Origin: Arthrobacter sp. ok362
GTDB lineage: Bacteria; Actinomycetota; Actinomycetes; Actinomycetales; Micrococcaceae
Assembly: GCF_900102785.1 (NCBI RefSeq)
Contig: NZ_FNGC01000002.1
Span: 248,001-312,000 of the forward strand
Length of the DNA stretch: 64,000 nucleotides
Reading direction: 5' to 3'
This document shows, piece by piece, positions 1 to 7,501 of this stretch. How positions within the stretch are numbered: position 1 is the stretch's first letter; each line of letters opens with the position of its first letter. Both the position numbers and the translations under genes were made by a program. The notes beneath the pieces were generated by a model that saw only the letters and a list, made by a program, of their open reading frames with translations, was not told the DNA's origin and ran no database searches.

Positions 1-312
1 CCGCGGGTGGGTGTATTGGTCCCACTGAACGGAGCAGCCGGTTTCCAGCACCATGTCATCGAAGATGGCGCCGTAGTCCGGTTCGGTGATGCCGGTGGCG
101 GCCTGCATCGCCTTGGACGTCAGGCCGATCTTGCGGCCCACCAGGGTCCGTCCGGCGTCCTCATTGCGGCGCCGCCACAGCTGCTGGACGGCATAGGAGT
201 CCTCCACCGTCATGTCGGGGTAGCGGGCCGTCAGGCGGGGGACCGGGGTCCGGGACCGGCCGGCCTCCAGCAGTTCATCTGCGATCGCCTCGATCGTCGC
301 GGGATCCAGCAC
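1..312 (-). CDS. hpaH: 2-oxo-hept-4-ene-1,7-dioate hydratase, partial (cut by left edge)
   Basis: The first 104 residues of a 2-keto-4-pentenoate hydratase-family protein read from a GTG at 312, one base after the hpaD stop codon; the rest lies beyond the window. The visible part includes VGRKIGLTSKAMQ at about residues 66-78, the conserved N-terminal block of HpaH and MhpD hydratases, followed by EPDYG. In the homoprotocatechuate pathway HpaH adds water to 2-oxohept-4-ene-1,7-dioate before the final aldol cleavage. The tight spacing to hpaD implies translation in the same operon. The GTG start is the only sensible one near the hpaD stop. Family assignment is firm; the exact substrate is inferred from the neighbours. 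Confidence 0.85.
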   Translation of the reverse strand, partial: MLDPATIEAIADELLEAGRSRTPVPRLTARYPDMTVEDSYAVQQLWRRRNEDAGRTLVGRKIGLTSKAMQAATGITEPDYGAIFDDMVLETGCSVQWDQYTHPR

Positions 313-313
313 G

Positions 314-1408
314 CTAGACCTGCGCTCCGAGCTTGAAGCCCTCCACGCCGGAGTCTTCCTTGCGGGTGTAGGAGAAGCCGTCCGCACCCACGGTGACGGC
401 CATTTCGCTCTTTTCCTCGCGGACGATGACCGGCTGCGGGTTGCCGTCGAGATCCAGGACCAGGGAGGCCTCGGTGTACCAGGACGGGACCACGGGGTTG
501 CCCCACCAGTCGCGGCGCTGGTTATCGTGCACGTCCCAGGTGATGGTGGGGTTGTCCGGGTCGCCAGTGTAGTAATCCTGGGTGTAGATCTCGATGCGGT
601 GGCCGTCCGGGTCCAGGATGTAGAGGTAGAAGGCGTTGGAAACCCCGTGGCGGCCCGGGCCGCGTTCGATCCGGTCGCTGATGCGCAGGGCGCCCATCTT
701 GTCGCAGATCTGGATGATGTTGTGCTTCTCGTGCGTGGCGAACGCGACGTGGTGCATGCGCGGGCCGTTGCCGCCGGTCAGTGCGGTGTCGTGCACGGTC
801 TGCTTGCGGTGCATCCACGCGGCGTAGGTGACGCCGTCGGAGTCCTGGATGTCTTCGGAGACACGGAAGCCGAGGTCCTCGAGGTACTTCCGGCCGCGGG
901 GAACATCCGGGGTGACCTGGTTGAAGTGGTCCAGGCGGACCAGTTCCCCGGCGGAGTAGAGATCGTAGCGCTGGGTGAGGCGTTCGACATGCTCCACGTC
1001 GTAGAAGAATTCGTACGGGAAGCCCAGCGGGTCCTCGACGCGGACGGAGTCGCCGACACCTTTGGTGAAGCCTTCCTTGCGGCGCTCGGTGCGGCAGCCC
1101 AGTTCCTTGTAGTACGCCTCGGCGGCGTCCACTTCGGCGGGGGACTTCACCCGGTACGCAAAGGCGGCGACGGCGGCGATGGGTCCCTTGCGGAGCACCA
1201 GGTTGTGGTGGATGAACTCCTCGAGGGAGCGCAGGTAGATCGCGTTCTCATCTTCCTCGGTGACGTGCAGACCGAGCAGGTCCACATAGAACGCGCGGGA
1301 TTTGGCGAGGTCAGTGACCACGATCTCCATGTAGGCGCAGCGGACGATGTCCGGTGCCGGGACGGTGGGGGTGGGGACGAAGTTGTGCTGTGGAATTTGG
1401 TTGTTCAT
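314..1408 (-). CDS. hpaD: 3,4-dihydroxyphenylacetate 2,3-dioxygenase (homoprotocatechuate dioxygenase)
   Basis: This 364-residue protein is a type I extradiol dioxygenase of the vicinal-oxygen-chelate fold. It matches the Brevibacterium/Arthrobacter homoprotocatechuate 2,3-dioxygenases in length and motifs. The expected 2-His-1-carboxylate metal ligands (Fe or Mn) are near His161 (LDHFNQ), His219 (RMHHVAF) and Glu272 (HRIEIYTQ), with the second-sphere acid-base His near 205 (TVHDTAL). It cleaves homoprotocatechuate next to the hydroxyls to 5-carboxymethyl-2-hydroxymuconate semialdehyde. The ATG at 1408 is preceded by a GAGAG ribosome site. It follows hpaE by 39 bases and precedes hpaH by one, so it is an internal gene of the operon. 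Confidence 0.95.
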   Translation of the reverse strand: MNNQIPQHNFVPTPTVPAPDIVRCAYMEIVVTDLAKSRAFYVDLLGLHVTEEDENAIYLRSLEEFIHHNLVLRKGPIAAVAAFAYRVKSPAEVDAAEAYYKELGCRTERRKEGFTKGVGDSVRVEDPLGFPYEFFYDVEHVERLTQRYDLYSAGELVRLDHFNQVTPDVPRGRKYLEDLGFRVSEDIQDSDGVTYAAWMHRKQTVHDTALTGGNGPRMHHVAFATHEKHNIIQICDKMGALRISDRIERGPGRHGVSNAFYLYILDPDGHRIEIYTQDYYTGDPDNPTITWDVHDNQRRDWWGNPVVPSWYTEASLVLDLDGNPQPVIVREEKSEMAVTVGADGFSYTRKEDSGVEGFKLGAQV

Positions 1409-1447
1409 GGGATTCTCTCTTCGTTGAAAGGGGGCCGGTCAGAGCTG

Positions 1448-2974
1448 TCAGGCGCCGAACTTAGGAGTATGAACCGTGCCGAGGGTGATGTGCACGGCCT
1501 GCTGATCGGTGTAGAAGTCAATGGACCGGTAGCCGCCCTCATGACCCAGCCCGGAGGCCTTGACCCCGCCGAACGGGGTGCGGAGGTCGCGGACGTTGTG
1601 GCTGTTGAGCCAGACCATGCCGGCCTCGACGTTCTGGGAGAAGTTATGCGCCCGGGTCAGGTTCTGGGTCCAGATGTAGGCCGCGAGCCCGTATTTGGTG
1701 TTGTTCGCCAGGGCGAGGGCTTCGTCGTCGGTATCGAACGGGGTGATGGCAACGACCGGGCCGAAGATCTCCTCCTGGAAGATCCGCGCGTCCGGGGCGA
1801 CGTCGGCGAACACGGTCGGGGCGATGTAATTGCTGTTGTTGAGCCCTGCGGGCAAGTTCTCCGGGCGGCCGCCGCCGGCCAGCAGCCGGCCTTCGGACTT
1901 GCCGATCTCCACGTAGGAGGCCACCTTGGCATAGTGCTCCGGGTGGACCAGCGCGCCGACCTCGGTCTTGGGGTCATGCGGGTCACCCACCACGATGTTC
2001 TTGGCCCGGGCGGCGTACTTGCCGCAGAATTCCTCATACACGGGGCGTTCCACCAGGATCCGGGAGCCGGCTGTGCAGCGCTCGCCGTTGAGGGAGAAAA
2101 CGCCAAACAGGGCGGAGTCGATTGCGGCGTCGAGGTCGGCGTCAGCAAACACGACGCACGGGGACTTGCCGCCGAGCTCCATGGACAGGCCCTTGAGGTT
2201 GGCCGCGGCGTTGCGGAAGATCGTCTGGCCCGTGGTGGTTTCACCGGTGAAGGAGATCAGCGGCACGTCCGGGTGCTTGACCAGGGCGTCGCCGGCTTCC
2301 TCGCCCAGGCCGTTGACGAGGTTGAACACACCGTCGGGTAGGCCCGCGTCCTTGAAGATCGTCGCCCACAGCGAGGCGGACAGGGGGGTGAATTCGGCCG
2401 GCTTGAGCACCACCGTGTTGCCGGTGGCCAGGGCCGGGGCGAGCTTCCAGGACTCGAGCATGAACGGCGTGTTCCACGGCGTGATAAGGCCCGCGACGCC
2501 GATCGGCTTACGGTTGACGTAGTTGATCTGGGCGCCGGGGACCTTCATGGCGTCGTCGAACTGGGCCACGATCAGGTCCGCGAAGAAGCGGAAGTTCTCC
2601 GCCGCGCGCAGCGCCTGGCCCTTGGCCTGGGTGATGGGCAGGCCGGTGTCGAAGGTCTCGAGCTCGGCCAGGCGTGCCTCCTGGGCCTCGACGGCGTCGG
2701 CGATCTTGTTCAAGACGCGGGCACGCTCGCGGGGCTTCATCTTCGGCCACGGGCCGTTGACGAACGCTTCGCGGGCGGCGGCGACGGCGAGGTCGATGTC
2801 CTCCTTCTGCCCGGCGGCCGCGGTGGCGTAGTTGGTGTTGGACACCGGGTCCAGGACATCGAAGGTTGCCCCGCCCACCGAATCAACGAATTCGCCGTTG
2901 ATGAAGTGCTGGATGTGCGTGGGAAGGTCCTGCGGAACGTAGTGGGTGGTGGTTTCTGCGGCAGTGAACGTCAT
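1448..2974 (-). CDS. hpaE: 5-carboxymethyl-2-hydroxymuconate semialdehyde dehydrogenase
   Basis: A 508-residue NAD-dependent aldehyde dehydrogenase. The oxyanion Asn is at 168 (PWNTP), the general-base Glu at 266 (MELGGKSP) and the nucleophile Cys at 300 (NGERCTAGSR). The length and the GERCTAGSR version of the active site fit HpaE, which oxidises the ring-cleavage semialdehyde to 5-carboxymethyl-2-hydroxymuconate. It sits directly between the GntR regulator and hpaD in the same orientation, so pathway context supports the assignment strongly. No defects are visible. Confidence 0.93.
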   Translation of the reverse strand: MTFTAAETTTHYVPQDLPTHIQHFINGEFVDSVGGATFDVLDPVSNTNYATAAAGQKEDIDLAVAAAREAFVNGPWPKMKPRERARVLNKIADAVEAQEARLAELETFDTGLPITQAKGQALRAAENFRFFADLIVAQFDDAMKVPGAQINYVNRKPIGVAGLITPWNTPFMLESWKLAPALATGNTVVLKPAEFTPLSASLWATIFKDAGLPDGVFNLVNGLGEEAGDALVKHPDVPLISFTGETTTGQTIFRNAAANLKGLSMELGGKSPCVVFADADLDAAIDSALFGVFSLNGERCTAGSRILVERPVYEEFCGKYAARAKNIVVGDPHDPKTEVGALVHPEHYAKVASYVEIGKSEGRLLAGGGRPENLPAGLNNSNYIAPTVFADVAPDARIFQEEIFGPVVAITPFDTDDEALALANNTKYGLAAYIWTQNLTRAHNFSQNVEAGMVWLNSHNVRDLRTPFGGVKASGLGHEGGYRSIDFYTDQQAVHITLGTVHTPKFGA

Positions 2975-2989
2975 TGTTTTTCCTTACTG

Positions 2990-3679
2990 CTATGTGGTCT
3001 GCTGGGTCGGAAGGTCGATTGCCGCCGCCTGGGCGAGGTAAGCGTCCAGGGTGGCGCTGCGGTGCCGGCGGGCGGCTTGCTCGATGGTGTCGGCGTCGGC
3101 GCCGGTTTCAATGAGCTTCAGAATCACCTCGTGCTCGTCCACAGATTCGTGGGCGCGGCCGGGGACGAAGCGGAACGTGGAGGAGCGCAGGGACGCCAGC
3201 CGGTTCCAGCCCCGGTGGACGAGGTCCAGGATGTGCGGGTTGGGGCAGTGCTCGAACAGGACGCTGTGGAAGTCTTGGTTCAGCCGGGTGAACCGGACGG
3301 GGTCGAAGTGCTGCAGGCATTCGCGCATCTCGGCGTTGACGGCCCGGGCGCGGGCCACGTCCGCCACCCCGATCAACGGAGCCGAGAGTGCCGTGGCGGC
3401 GCCCTCGACGATGCTGAGGGTCTGCATCGTGTAGAGGTACTCGGTGGGGTCGATGCCCGAGACGGTGGCGCCGACGTTCCGCTCGAACTTAACCAGGCCC
3501 TCGGCTTCGAGCCGGCGGATGGCTTCGCGGACCGGCACCACACTGACACCCAGATCCTCGGCGATCTTTGCCAGCACCAGCCGGTAGCCGGGGGAGTAGG
3601 TCCCGTCCACGATCCGGGCCTTGACCGTCTCGTAGGCCCGCTGGGACTTGCTCGCGGTTGTCGTGGCCGTCTCAGTCAT
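2990..3679 (-). CDS. GntR-family (FCD/FadR subfamily) transcriptional regulator of the hpa operon
   Basis: A 229-residue regulator with an N-terminal winged helix (about residues 12-75; SVVPVREAIRRLEAEGLV is the recognition segment) and a C-terminal all-helical FCD ligand domain (about 85-210). Its ATG at 3679 overlaps the end of the upstream fusion gene by 8 bases, and hpaE follows 15 bases later, so it is embedded in the operon it probably controls. FCD-type GntR proteins typically bind short palindromes with a GTATAC core. Exactly such a site lies at 5169-5180, at the start of the operon. That makes it a likely autoregulated, substrate-responsive repressor; the ligand is not determinable from sequence. 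Confidence 0.88.
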   Translation of the reverse strand: MTETATTTASKSQRAYETVKARIVDGTYSPGYRLVLAKIAEDLGVSVVPVREAIRRLEAEGLVKFERNVGATVSGIDPTEYLYTMQTLSIVEGAATALSAPLIGVADVARARAVNAEMRECLQHFDPVRFTRLNQDFHSVLFEHCPNPHILDLVHRGWNRLASLRSSTFRFVPGRAHESVDEHEVILKLIETGADADTIEQAARRHRSATLDAYLAQAAAIDLPTQQTT

Positions 3680-5144
3680 TGGCTTTGCCTGCTTCCCATT
3701 CCTGGTACCGGGTCCGCCATTGGGCGTTGAGCGGGTAGAGGCCGTCTACGCTGTGGCCCTGCTGCACCATCTCTGCGATGAAGGTTTCCTCGCGTTCCTG
3801 GGCGATGGAGTCGTCTGCGAGCTCCTCGGCGAGGGCCGGCGGGATGACCAGGATGCCGTCGGCATCGGCCACGATGATGTCCCCGGGCTGCACGGTGGCG
3901 CCGCCGCAGGCGATGGTGATGTCCGTGTCCCACGGGATGTGCCGGCGGCCCAGGACCGCGGGGTGCGGGTTGGCATAGTAGGTGGGCATGTCCATGGCGG
4001 CCACGGCGGAGAAATCGCGGACGCCGCCGTCGGTGATGATGGCTGCTGCCCCGCGGACCTCGGCGCGCAGGGCCAGGATGTCGCCGATGGTGCCGGTGCC
4101 CTTTTCGCCGCGGGCCTCCATCACCAGGATCTCGCCCTCGTTGAGGGAGTCGATGGCCTTCTTCTGGGCGTTGAAGCCGCCGCCGTGGGTCTTGAAGAGG
4201 TCCTCGCGGTTGGGTACGTAGCGCAGGGTCCGGGCCAGGCCCACGATCCGCTTTTCCGGGCGGGTGGAGGTGAGGCCGTCGATGCTGACGTTGTTCAGGC
4301 CGCGCTTGCGCAGCTGGGAGGACAGGGTGGCCGTGCAGACGCTTTCCAGCTTGGCCTTCAGCTCGGGGGACAGGACCGGGCCGACGGCCGGAAGCCCGGC
4401 AGCTTCGCGGGAGCCGTAGGCTTCCTCCCGCTGCAGGTCATCCGTCTTGGGCAAAGCACCAAAGTCGGCGAACGGCGTCGTGCCTTCCGCGACCCGGGTG
4501 ACCAGCCGGCCGGTGGTCAAATCAGCGGTGCTGACTTCAACCTCGACGACGTCGCCCGGCTTGGCGACCGAAGCCCCGGCCGGGGTGCCGGTCAGGATGA
4601 TGTCGCCCTCTTCGAGGGTGAGCAGCTGGGACAGGTCCGCGACGAGCCGGGCGAACGGGAAGAGCAGGTCCTCCGTGGTGTCGTCCTGGACGAGTTCGCC
4701 GTTGTGCCAGGTGCGGATGCGGAGTTCGGCGGGATCGACGGCGTCTGCCGCGATCAGGCCCGGCCCCACCGGCGTGAACCCGTCGCCGCCCTTGGAACGG
4801 AGATTGGAGCCTTTGTCCGCGTAGCGGAGGTCGTAGACGCCGAGGTCGTTGCTGGCCGTGACCCACTCGACGTGGCTCCAGGCGTCCTCGATGCCCACAC
4901 GGCGGGCGGGCTTGCCGATGATCAAAGCGATTTCGCCCTCATAGCCGAGGAGTTCGCAGCCAGCGGGGCGTTCCACCGTTGAAGGGGCTGCTGCCGCACC
5001 GACTGTCAGGGAGGACGATGGCTTCAGGAAGTAGGAAGGCTGGTCCGGCGTACGGCCGCGCTGGGCTGCCCGGCTGGGGTAGTTGATATGCACCGCGATG
5101 ACCTTACGGGCCGCGGCCAGGATGTGGTCGGTGACCTGTTCCAA
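3672..5144 (-). CDS. hpaG: FAH-domain isomerase/decarboxylase fused to an RraA-like aldolase domain (HpaG-like)
   Basis: About 490 residues from a TTG start at 5144, which has a GAGGAG ribosome site six bases upstream; the frame stays open further upstream but runs through the promoter. Residues about 1-235 form a fumarylacetoacetate-hydrolase fold with probable metal ligands Glu69, Glu71 (GYEGEIALI) and Asp100 (SNDLG). Residues about 265-490 are an RraA-type domain (GTIGDILALRA, then GGVRDF), the class II HMG/CHA pyruvate-aldolase and oxaloacetate-decarboxylase family. Enterobacterial HpaG is instead a tandem of two FAH domains. The FAH half fits OPET decarboxylation and isomerisation; the RraA half might supply the final aldolase or decarboxylase step. 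First gene of the operon. Confidence 0.85.
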   Translation of the reverse strand: MEQVTDHILAAARKVIAVHINYPSRAAQRGRTPDQPSYFLKPSSSLTVGAAAAPSTVERPAGCELLGYEGEIALIIGKPARRVGIEDAWSHVEWVTASNDLGVYDLRYADKGSNLRSKGGDGFTPVGPGLIAADAVDPAELRIRTWHNGELVQDDTTEDLLFPFARLVADLSQLLTLEEGDIILTGTPAGASVAKPGDVVEVEVSTADLTTGRLVTRVAEGTTPFADFGALPKTDDLQREEAYGSREAAGLPAVGPVLSPELKAKLESVCTATLSSQLRKRGLNNVSIDGLTSTRPEKRIVGLARTLRYVPNREDLFKTHGGGFNAQKKAIDSLNEGEILVMEARGEKGTGTIGDILALRAEVRGAAAIITDGGVRDFSAVAAMDMPTYYANPHPAVLGRRHIPWDTDITIACGGATVQPGDIIVADADGILVIPPALAEELADDSIAQEREETFIAEMVQQGHSVDGLYPLNAQWRTRYQEWEAGKAND

Positions 5145-5168
5145 GAATGTCTCCTCATCGAGTACGAA

Positions 5169-5180
5169 ATCGTATACGAT
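5169..5180. promoter_or_regulatory. Palindromic operator for the GntR regulator of the hpa operon
   Basis: ATCGTATACGAT is a perfect 12-base palindrome. It lies directly downstream of the -10 element of the hpaG promoter, where a bound repressor would block transcription. GTATAC-centred palindromes are typical for FCD-type GntR regulators, one of which (2990-3679) is encoded in the operon. The site is seen directly; the pairing with that regulator is inferred. Confidence 0.75.
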
Positions 5181-5181
5181 G

Positions 5182-5210
5182 ACTATGACCCAGGAAAAGC
5201 GGATCGTCAA
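5182..5210 (-). promoter_or_regulatory. Sigma-A type promoter of the hpa operon
   Basis: On the minus strand a -35 TTGACG (5210-5205) and a -10 CATAGT (5187-5182) are separated by 17 bases. The expected transcription start falls inside the palindrome at 5169-5180, leaving a leader of about 30 bases before the TTG start codon of hpaG. Confidence 0.7.
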
Positions 5211-5239
5211 CCCCTGATTCCGGGGGGTTTTCAAAGCAC

Positions 5240-5269
5240 TTGTAACCTGCGTCATATCTGCCGTACAGT
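5240..5269 (+). promoter_or_regulatory. Probable promoter of the aromatic hydroxylase gene at 5368
   Basis: TTGTAA at 5240-5245 and TACAGT at 5264-5269 are separated by 18 bases and read toward the flavin hydroxylase. The paired palindromes at 5289-5324 lie just downstream of the -10, consistent with repression. The elements match consensus only moderately. Confidence 0.5.
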
Positions 5270-5288
5270 TCTGGATCACCAGCCAAAT

Positions 5289-5324
5289 TTCGATTATCGA
5301 ACACTGAATTCGATTATCGAACAC
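5289..5324. promoter_or_regulatory. Two identical 16-base operators, 20 bases apart, upstream of the hydroxylase gene
   Basis: TTCGATTATCGAACAC occurs at 5289-5304 and again at 5309-5324, exactly 20 bases later (two helical turns). Each copy contains the inverted repeat TTCGAT-T-ATCGAA. This resembles operators of IclR-family aromatic regulators such as PobR and PcaU. No IclR gene is present in the window, so the regulator would act from elsewhere. Confidence 0.7.
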
Positions 5325-5367
5325 CAAGACGGCGACAGGCCGCCACACAACGAAGTGAGGAAAGCCC

Positions 5368-7299
5368 GTGCATTTCCACCATCACGGTTACGTATCCGGT
5401 GACCCGCGCGTCCAGCCGGCCGCCGGCGTCGGCATCGACCGCCCCACACCGCTTCCTGACGAGGTCGACGTGCTCATTGTGGGCACCGGACCCGCGGGTA
5501 TGCTCGCGGCCGCCCAACTGTCCCAGTTCCCGGGCATCACGACCCGCATTGTGGAGCGCCGTGCAGGGCGGCTCGCCATCGGCCAGGCCGACGGCATCCA
5601 GGCCCGGAGTGTCGAGACCTTCCAGGCCTTCGGCTTCGCGGAGCGGATCATCGCCGAGGCATACCGGATCACCGAAATGGCCTTCTGGAAGCCGGACCCC
5701 CAGGACCCCTCGAACATCGTCCGCAGCGCCCGCACTCTCGACGACCCGGGCGGGATCAGCGAGTTCCCGCACCTCATCGTCAACCAGGCCCGTGTGCTGG
5801 ATTACTTCGGCGAGTTCATGGCGAACTCACCCACCCGCATGTCGCCCGACTATGGCCTTGAGTTCCGCAGCCTCGAGGTCGCCGACGATGGGGACTACCC
5901 GGTCACCGTGACCCTCGTCCACACTGCCGGCCCCGACGAAGGCCAGGTGCGCACGGTACGGGCGAAGTACGTCGTCGGTGCCGATGGCGCGCGGAGCAAG
6001 GTGCGGGACTCGATCGGCTGCACGCTCGCCGGCGACCAGGCAAACCACGCATGGGGCGTCATGGACGTACTCGCCTCGACGGACTTCCCCGACATCCGCC
6101 TCAAATGCGCCATCCAGTCCCATGACGGCGGCAGCATCCTGCTGATCCCGCGCGAGGGCGGCCATCTCTTCCGCATGTACGTCGACCTCGGCGAGGTCGC
6201 CGCAGACGACAACGGTGCCGTCCGCAAGACCACCATCGAGCAGATCATCGCCAGGGCCAACGCGATCATCCACCCGTACACGCTCGACGTGCGCAACGTG
6301 GCCTGGCACAGCGTGTACGAGGTGGGCCACCGCCTCACCGACAGGTTCGACGACGTCCTCCCGGAGGAGCTCGGCACCCGCACTCCACGTGTTTTCATCA
6401 CCGGCGACGCCTGCCACACGCACAGCGCCAAGGCCGGCCAGGGTATGAACGTCTCCATGCAGGACGGCTTCAACATCGGCTGGAAGCTCGGCCACGTGCT
6501 TGAGGGCCGCAGCCCGGACAGCCTGCTCTCCACCTACTCGGCCGAGCGACAGGTCGTCGCGAAGAACCTCATCGACTTCGACAAGGTGTGGTCGACGCTC
6601 ATGGCGAAGAAGCCCGAAGAGTTCGAGAACCCCTCGGAGCTCGAGGACTTCTACGTGCGGACCGCCGAGTTCCCCGCGGGCTTCATGACCGAGTACTCGC
6701 CGTCGATGATCGTCGCCGAGGCGACACACCAGAAGCTTGCCACAGGCTTCCCCGTCGGCAAGCGCTTCAAGTCCGCGCCGGTCCAGCGCGTCTCCGACAC
6801 CAACCCGGTCCAGCTCGGCCACCAGGCCACGGCGGACGGCCGCTGGCGCATCTATGTCTTTGCGGACGGGGCAGCGCCAGGACAACAGGCGGCAGCCGCG
6901 TCGCCGACCACGGATCTTGCCGCGTGGCTAGCGAACGCTCCGGACTCGCCGCTCGCCGCCACCCCCGAAGGGGCCGACCGTGATGCCTGGTTCGACGTGA
7001 AGGTGATCTACCAGCAGGACCACACGGGCATCGACATCGGCAGCGTGCCTGCGGTGTTCAAGCCGGAGGTCGGGCCGTTCAAGCTCACCTACCTTGAGAA
7101 GGTCTACGGCACCGATCCCTCGGCGGACATCTTCGAGCTGCGCGGCCTCGACCGCGGCGGCGTCGTCGTGGTGGTGCGCCCGGATCAGTACGTAGCGAAT
7201 GTCCTGCCCCTGACGGCGACCGCGGAGCTCGCCGCGTTCTTCGCGCCGATCCTGCGGGCGGGCAACCGCGCCCGTGAATTCCAGAACCACGCAGGCTAA
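5368..7299 (+). CDS. FAD-dependent aromatic hydroxylase (3-hydroxybenzoate 4-monooxygenase / phenol 2-monooxygenase family)
   Basis: A 643-residue class A flavoprotein monooxygenase. It has the dinucleotide fingerprint GTGPAG at 39-44, a VVGADGARSKVRD block (the DG motif) and GDACHTHSAKAGQGMN near 345-360 (the GD motif binding the FAD ribityl chain). A C-terminal thioredoxin-like dimerisation domain follows from about residue 440. Length and layout fit MobA-type 3-hydroxybenzoate 4-hydroxylase, which yields protocatechuate, and the related phenol 2-monooxygenases; the substrate cannot be fixed from sequence. The GTG start has a GAGG site seven bases upstream. It is transcribed away from the hpa operon, with its own operators at 5289-5324. 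Confidence 0.82.
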   Translation: MHFHHHGYVSGDPRVQPAAGVGIDRPTPLPDEVDVLIVGTGPAGMLAAAQLSQFPGITTRIVERRAGRLAIGQADGIQARSVETFQAFGFAERIIAEAYRITEMAFWKPDPQDPSNIVRSARTLDDPGGISEFPHLIVNQARVLDYFGEFMANSPTRMSPDYGLEFRSLEVADDGDYPVTVTLVHTAGPDEGQVRTVRAKYVVGADGARSKVRDSIGCTLAGDQANHAWGVMDVLASTDFPDIRLKCAIQSHDGGSILLIPREGGHLFRMYVDLGEVAADDNGAVRKTTIEQIIARANAIIHPYTLDVRNVAWHSVYEVGHRLTDRFDDVLPEELGTRTPRVFITGDACHTHSAKAGQGMNVSMQDGFNIGWKLGHVLEGRSPDSLLSTYSAERQVVAKNLIDFDKVWSTLMAKKPEEFENPSELEDFYVRTAEFPAGFMTEYSPSMIVAEATHQKLATGFPVGKRFKSAPVQRVSDTNPVQLGHQATADGRWRIYVFADGAAPGQQAAAASPTTDLAAWLANAPDSPLAATPEGADRDAWFDVKVIYQQDHTGIDIGSVPAVFKPEVGPFKLTYLEKVYGTDPSADIFELRGLDRGGVVVVVRPDQYVANVLPLTATAELAAFFAPILRAGNRAREFQNHAG

Positions 7300-7334
7300 C
7301 CTCCGGCACACGGGCACCTTTCCGATGGCGCAGT

Positions 7335-7443
7335 GACGCTCCCACCCAGTTGCTGCTGACCGCACCTCTACGTACCCGCGAAATCCCGGGGGTGCGTAGA
7401 CGTGCGGCGGGGTCCAGCACCGAGTAACTGGGATGGAGCGTCG
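7335..7443. repeat. Palindromic intergenic repeat, family A copy 1
   Basis: A ~109-base inverted repeat whose outer arms, GACGCTCCCACCCAGTTGCT and the complement of AGTAACTGGGATGGAGCGTC, match at 17 of 20 positions, with a smaller inner hairpin around AATCCCGGGG. It lies between the convergent hydroxylase and pheA genes, so it could act as a two-way terminator. A second copy is at 32914-33021. Confidence 0.8.
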
Positions 7444-7501
7444 TCACGCCGGGCCGTTTGCGCGTCGCCGGTCCGGATCCGCAGCGAATTTCTGCGGGTG
7501 G

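Noticed and set aside
527..2341. Long open frame on the plus strand across hpaD and hpaE
   Set aside because: It is the antisense shadow of two confident minus-strand genes; high GC gives long opposite-strand frames with low-complexity, Gly/Val-rich translation.
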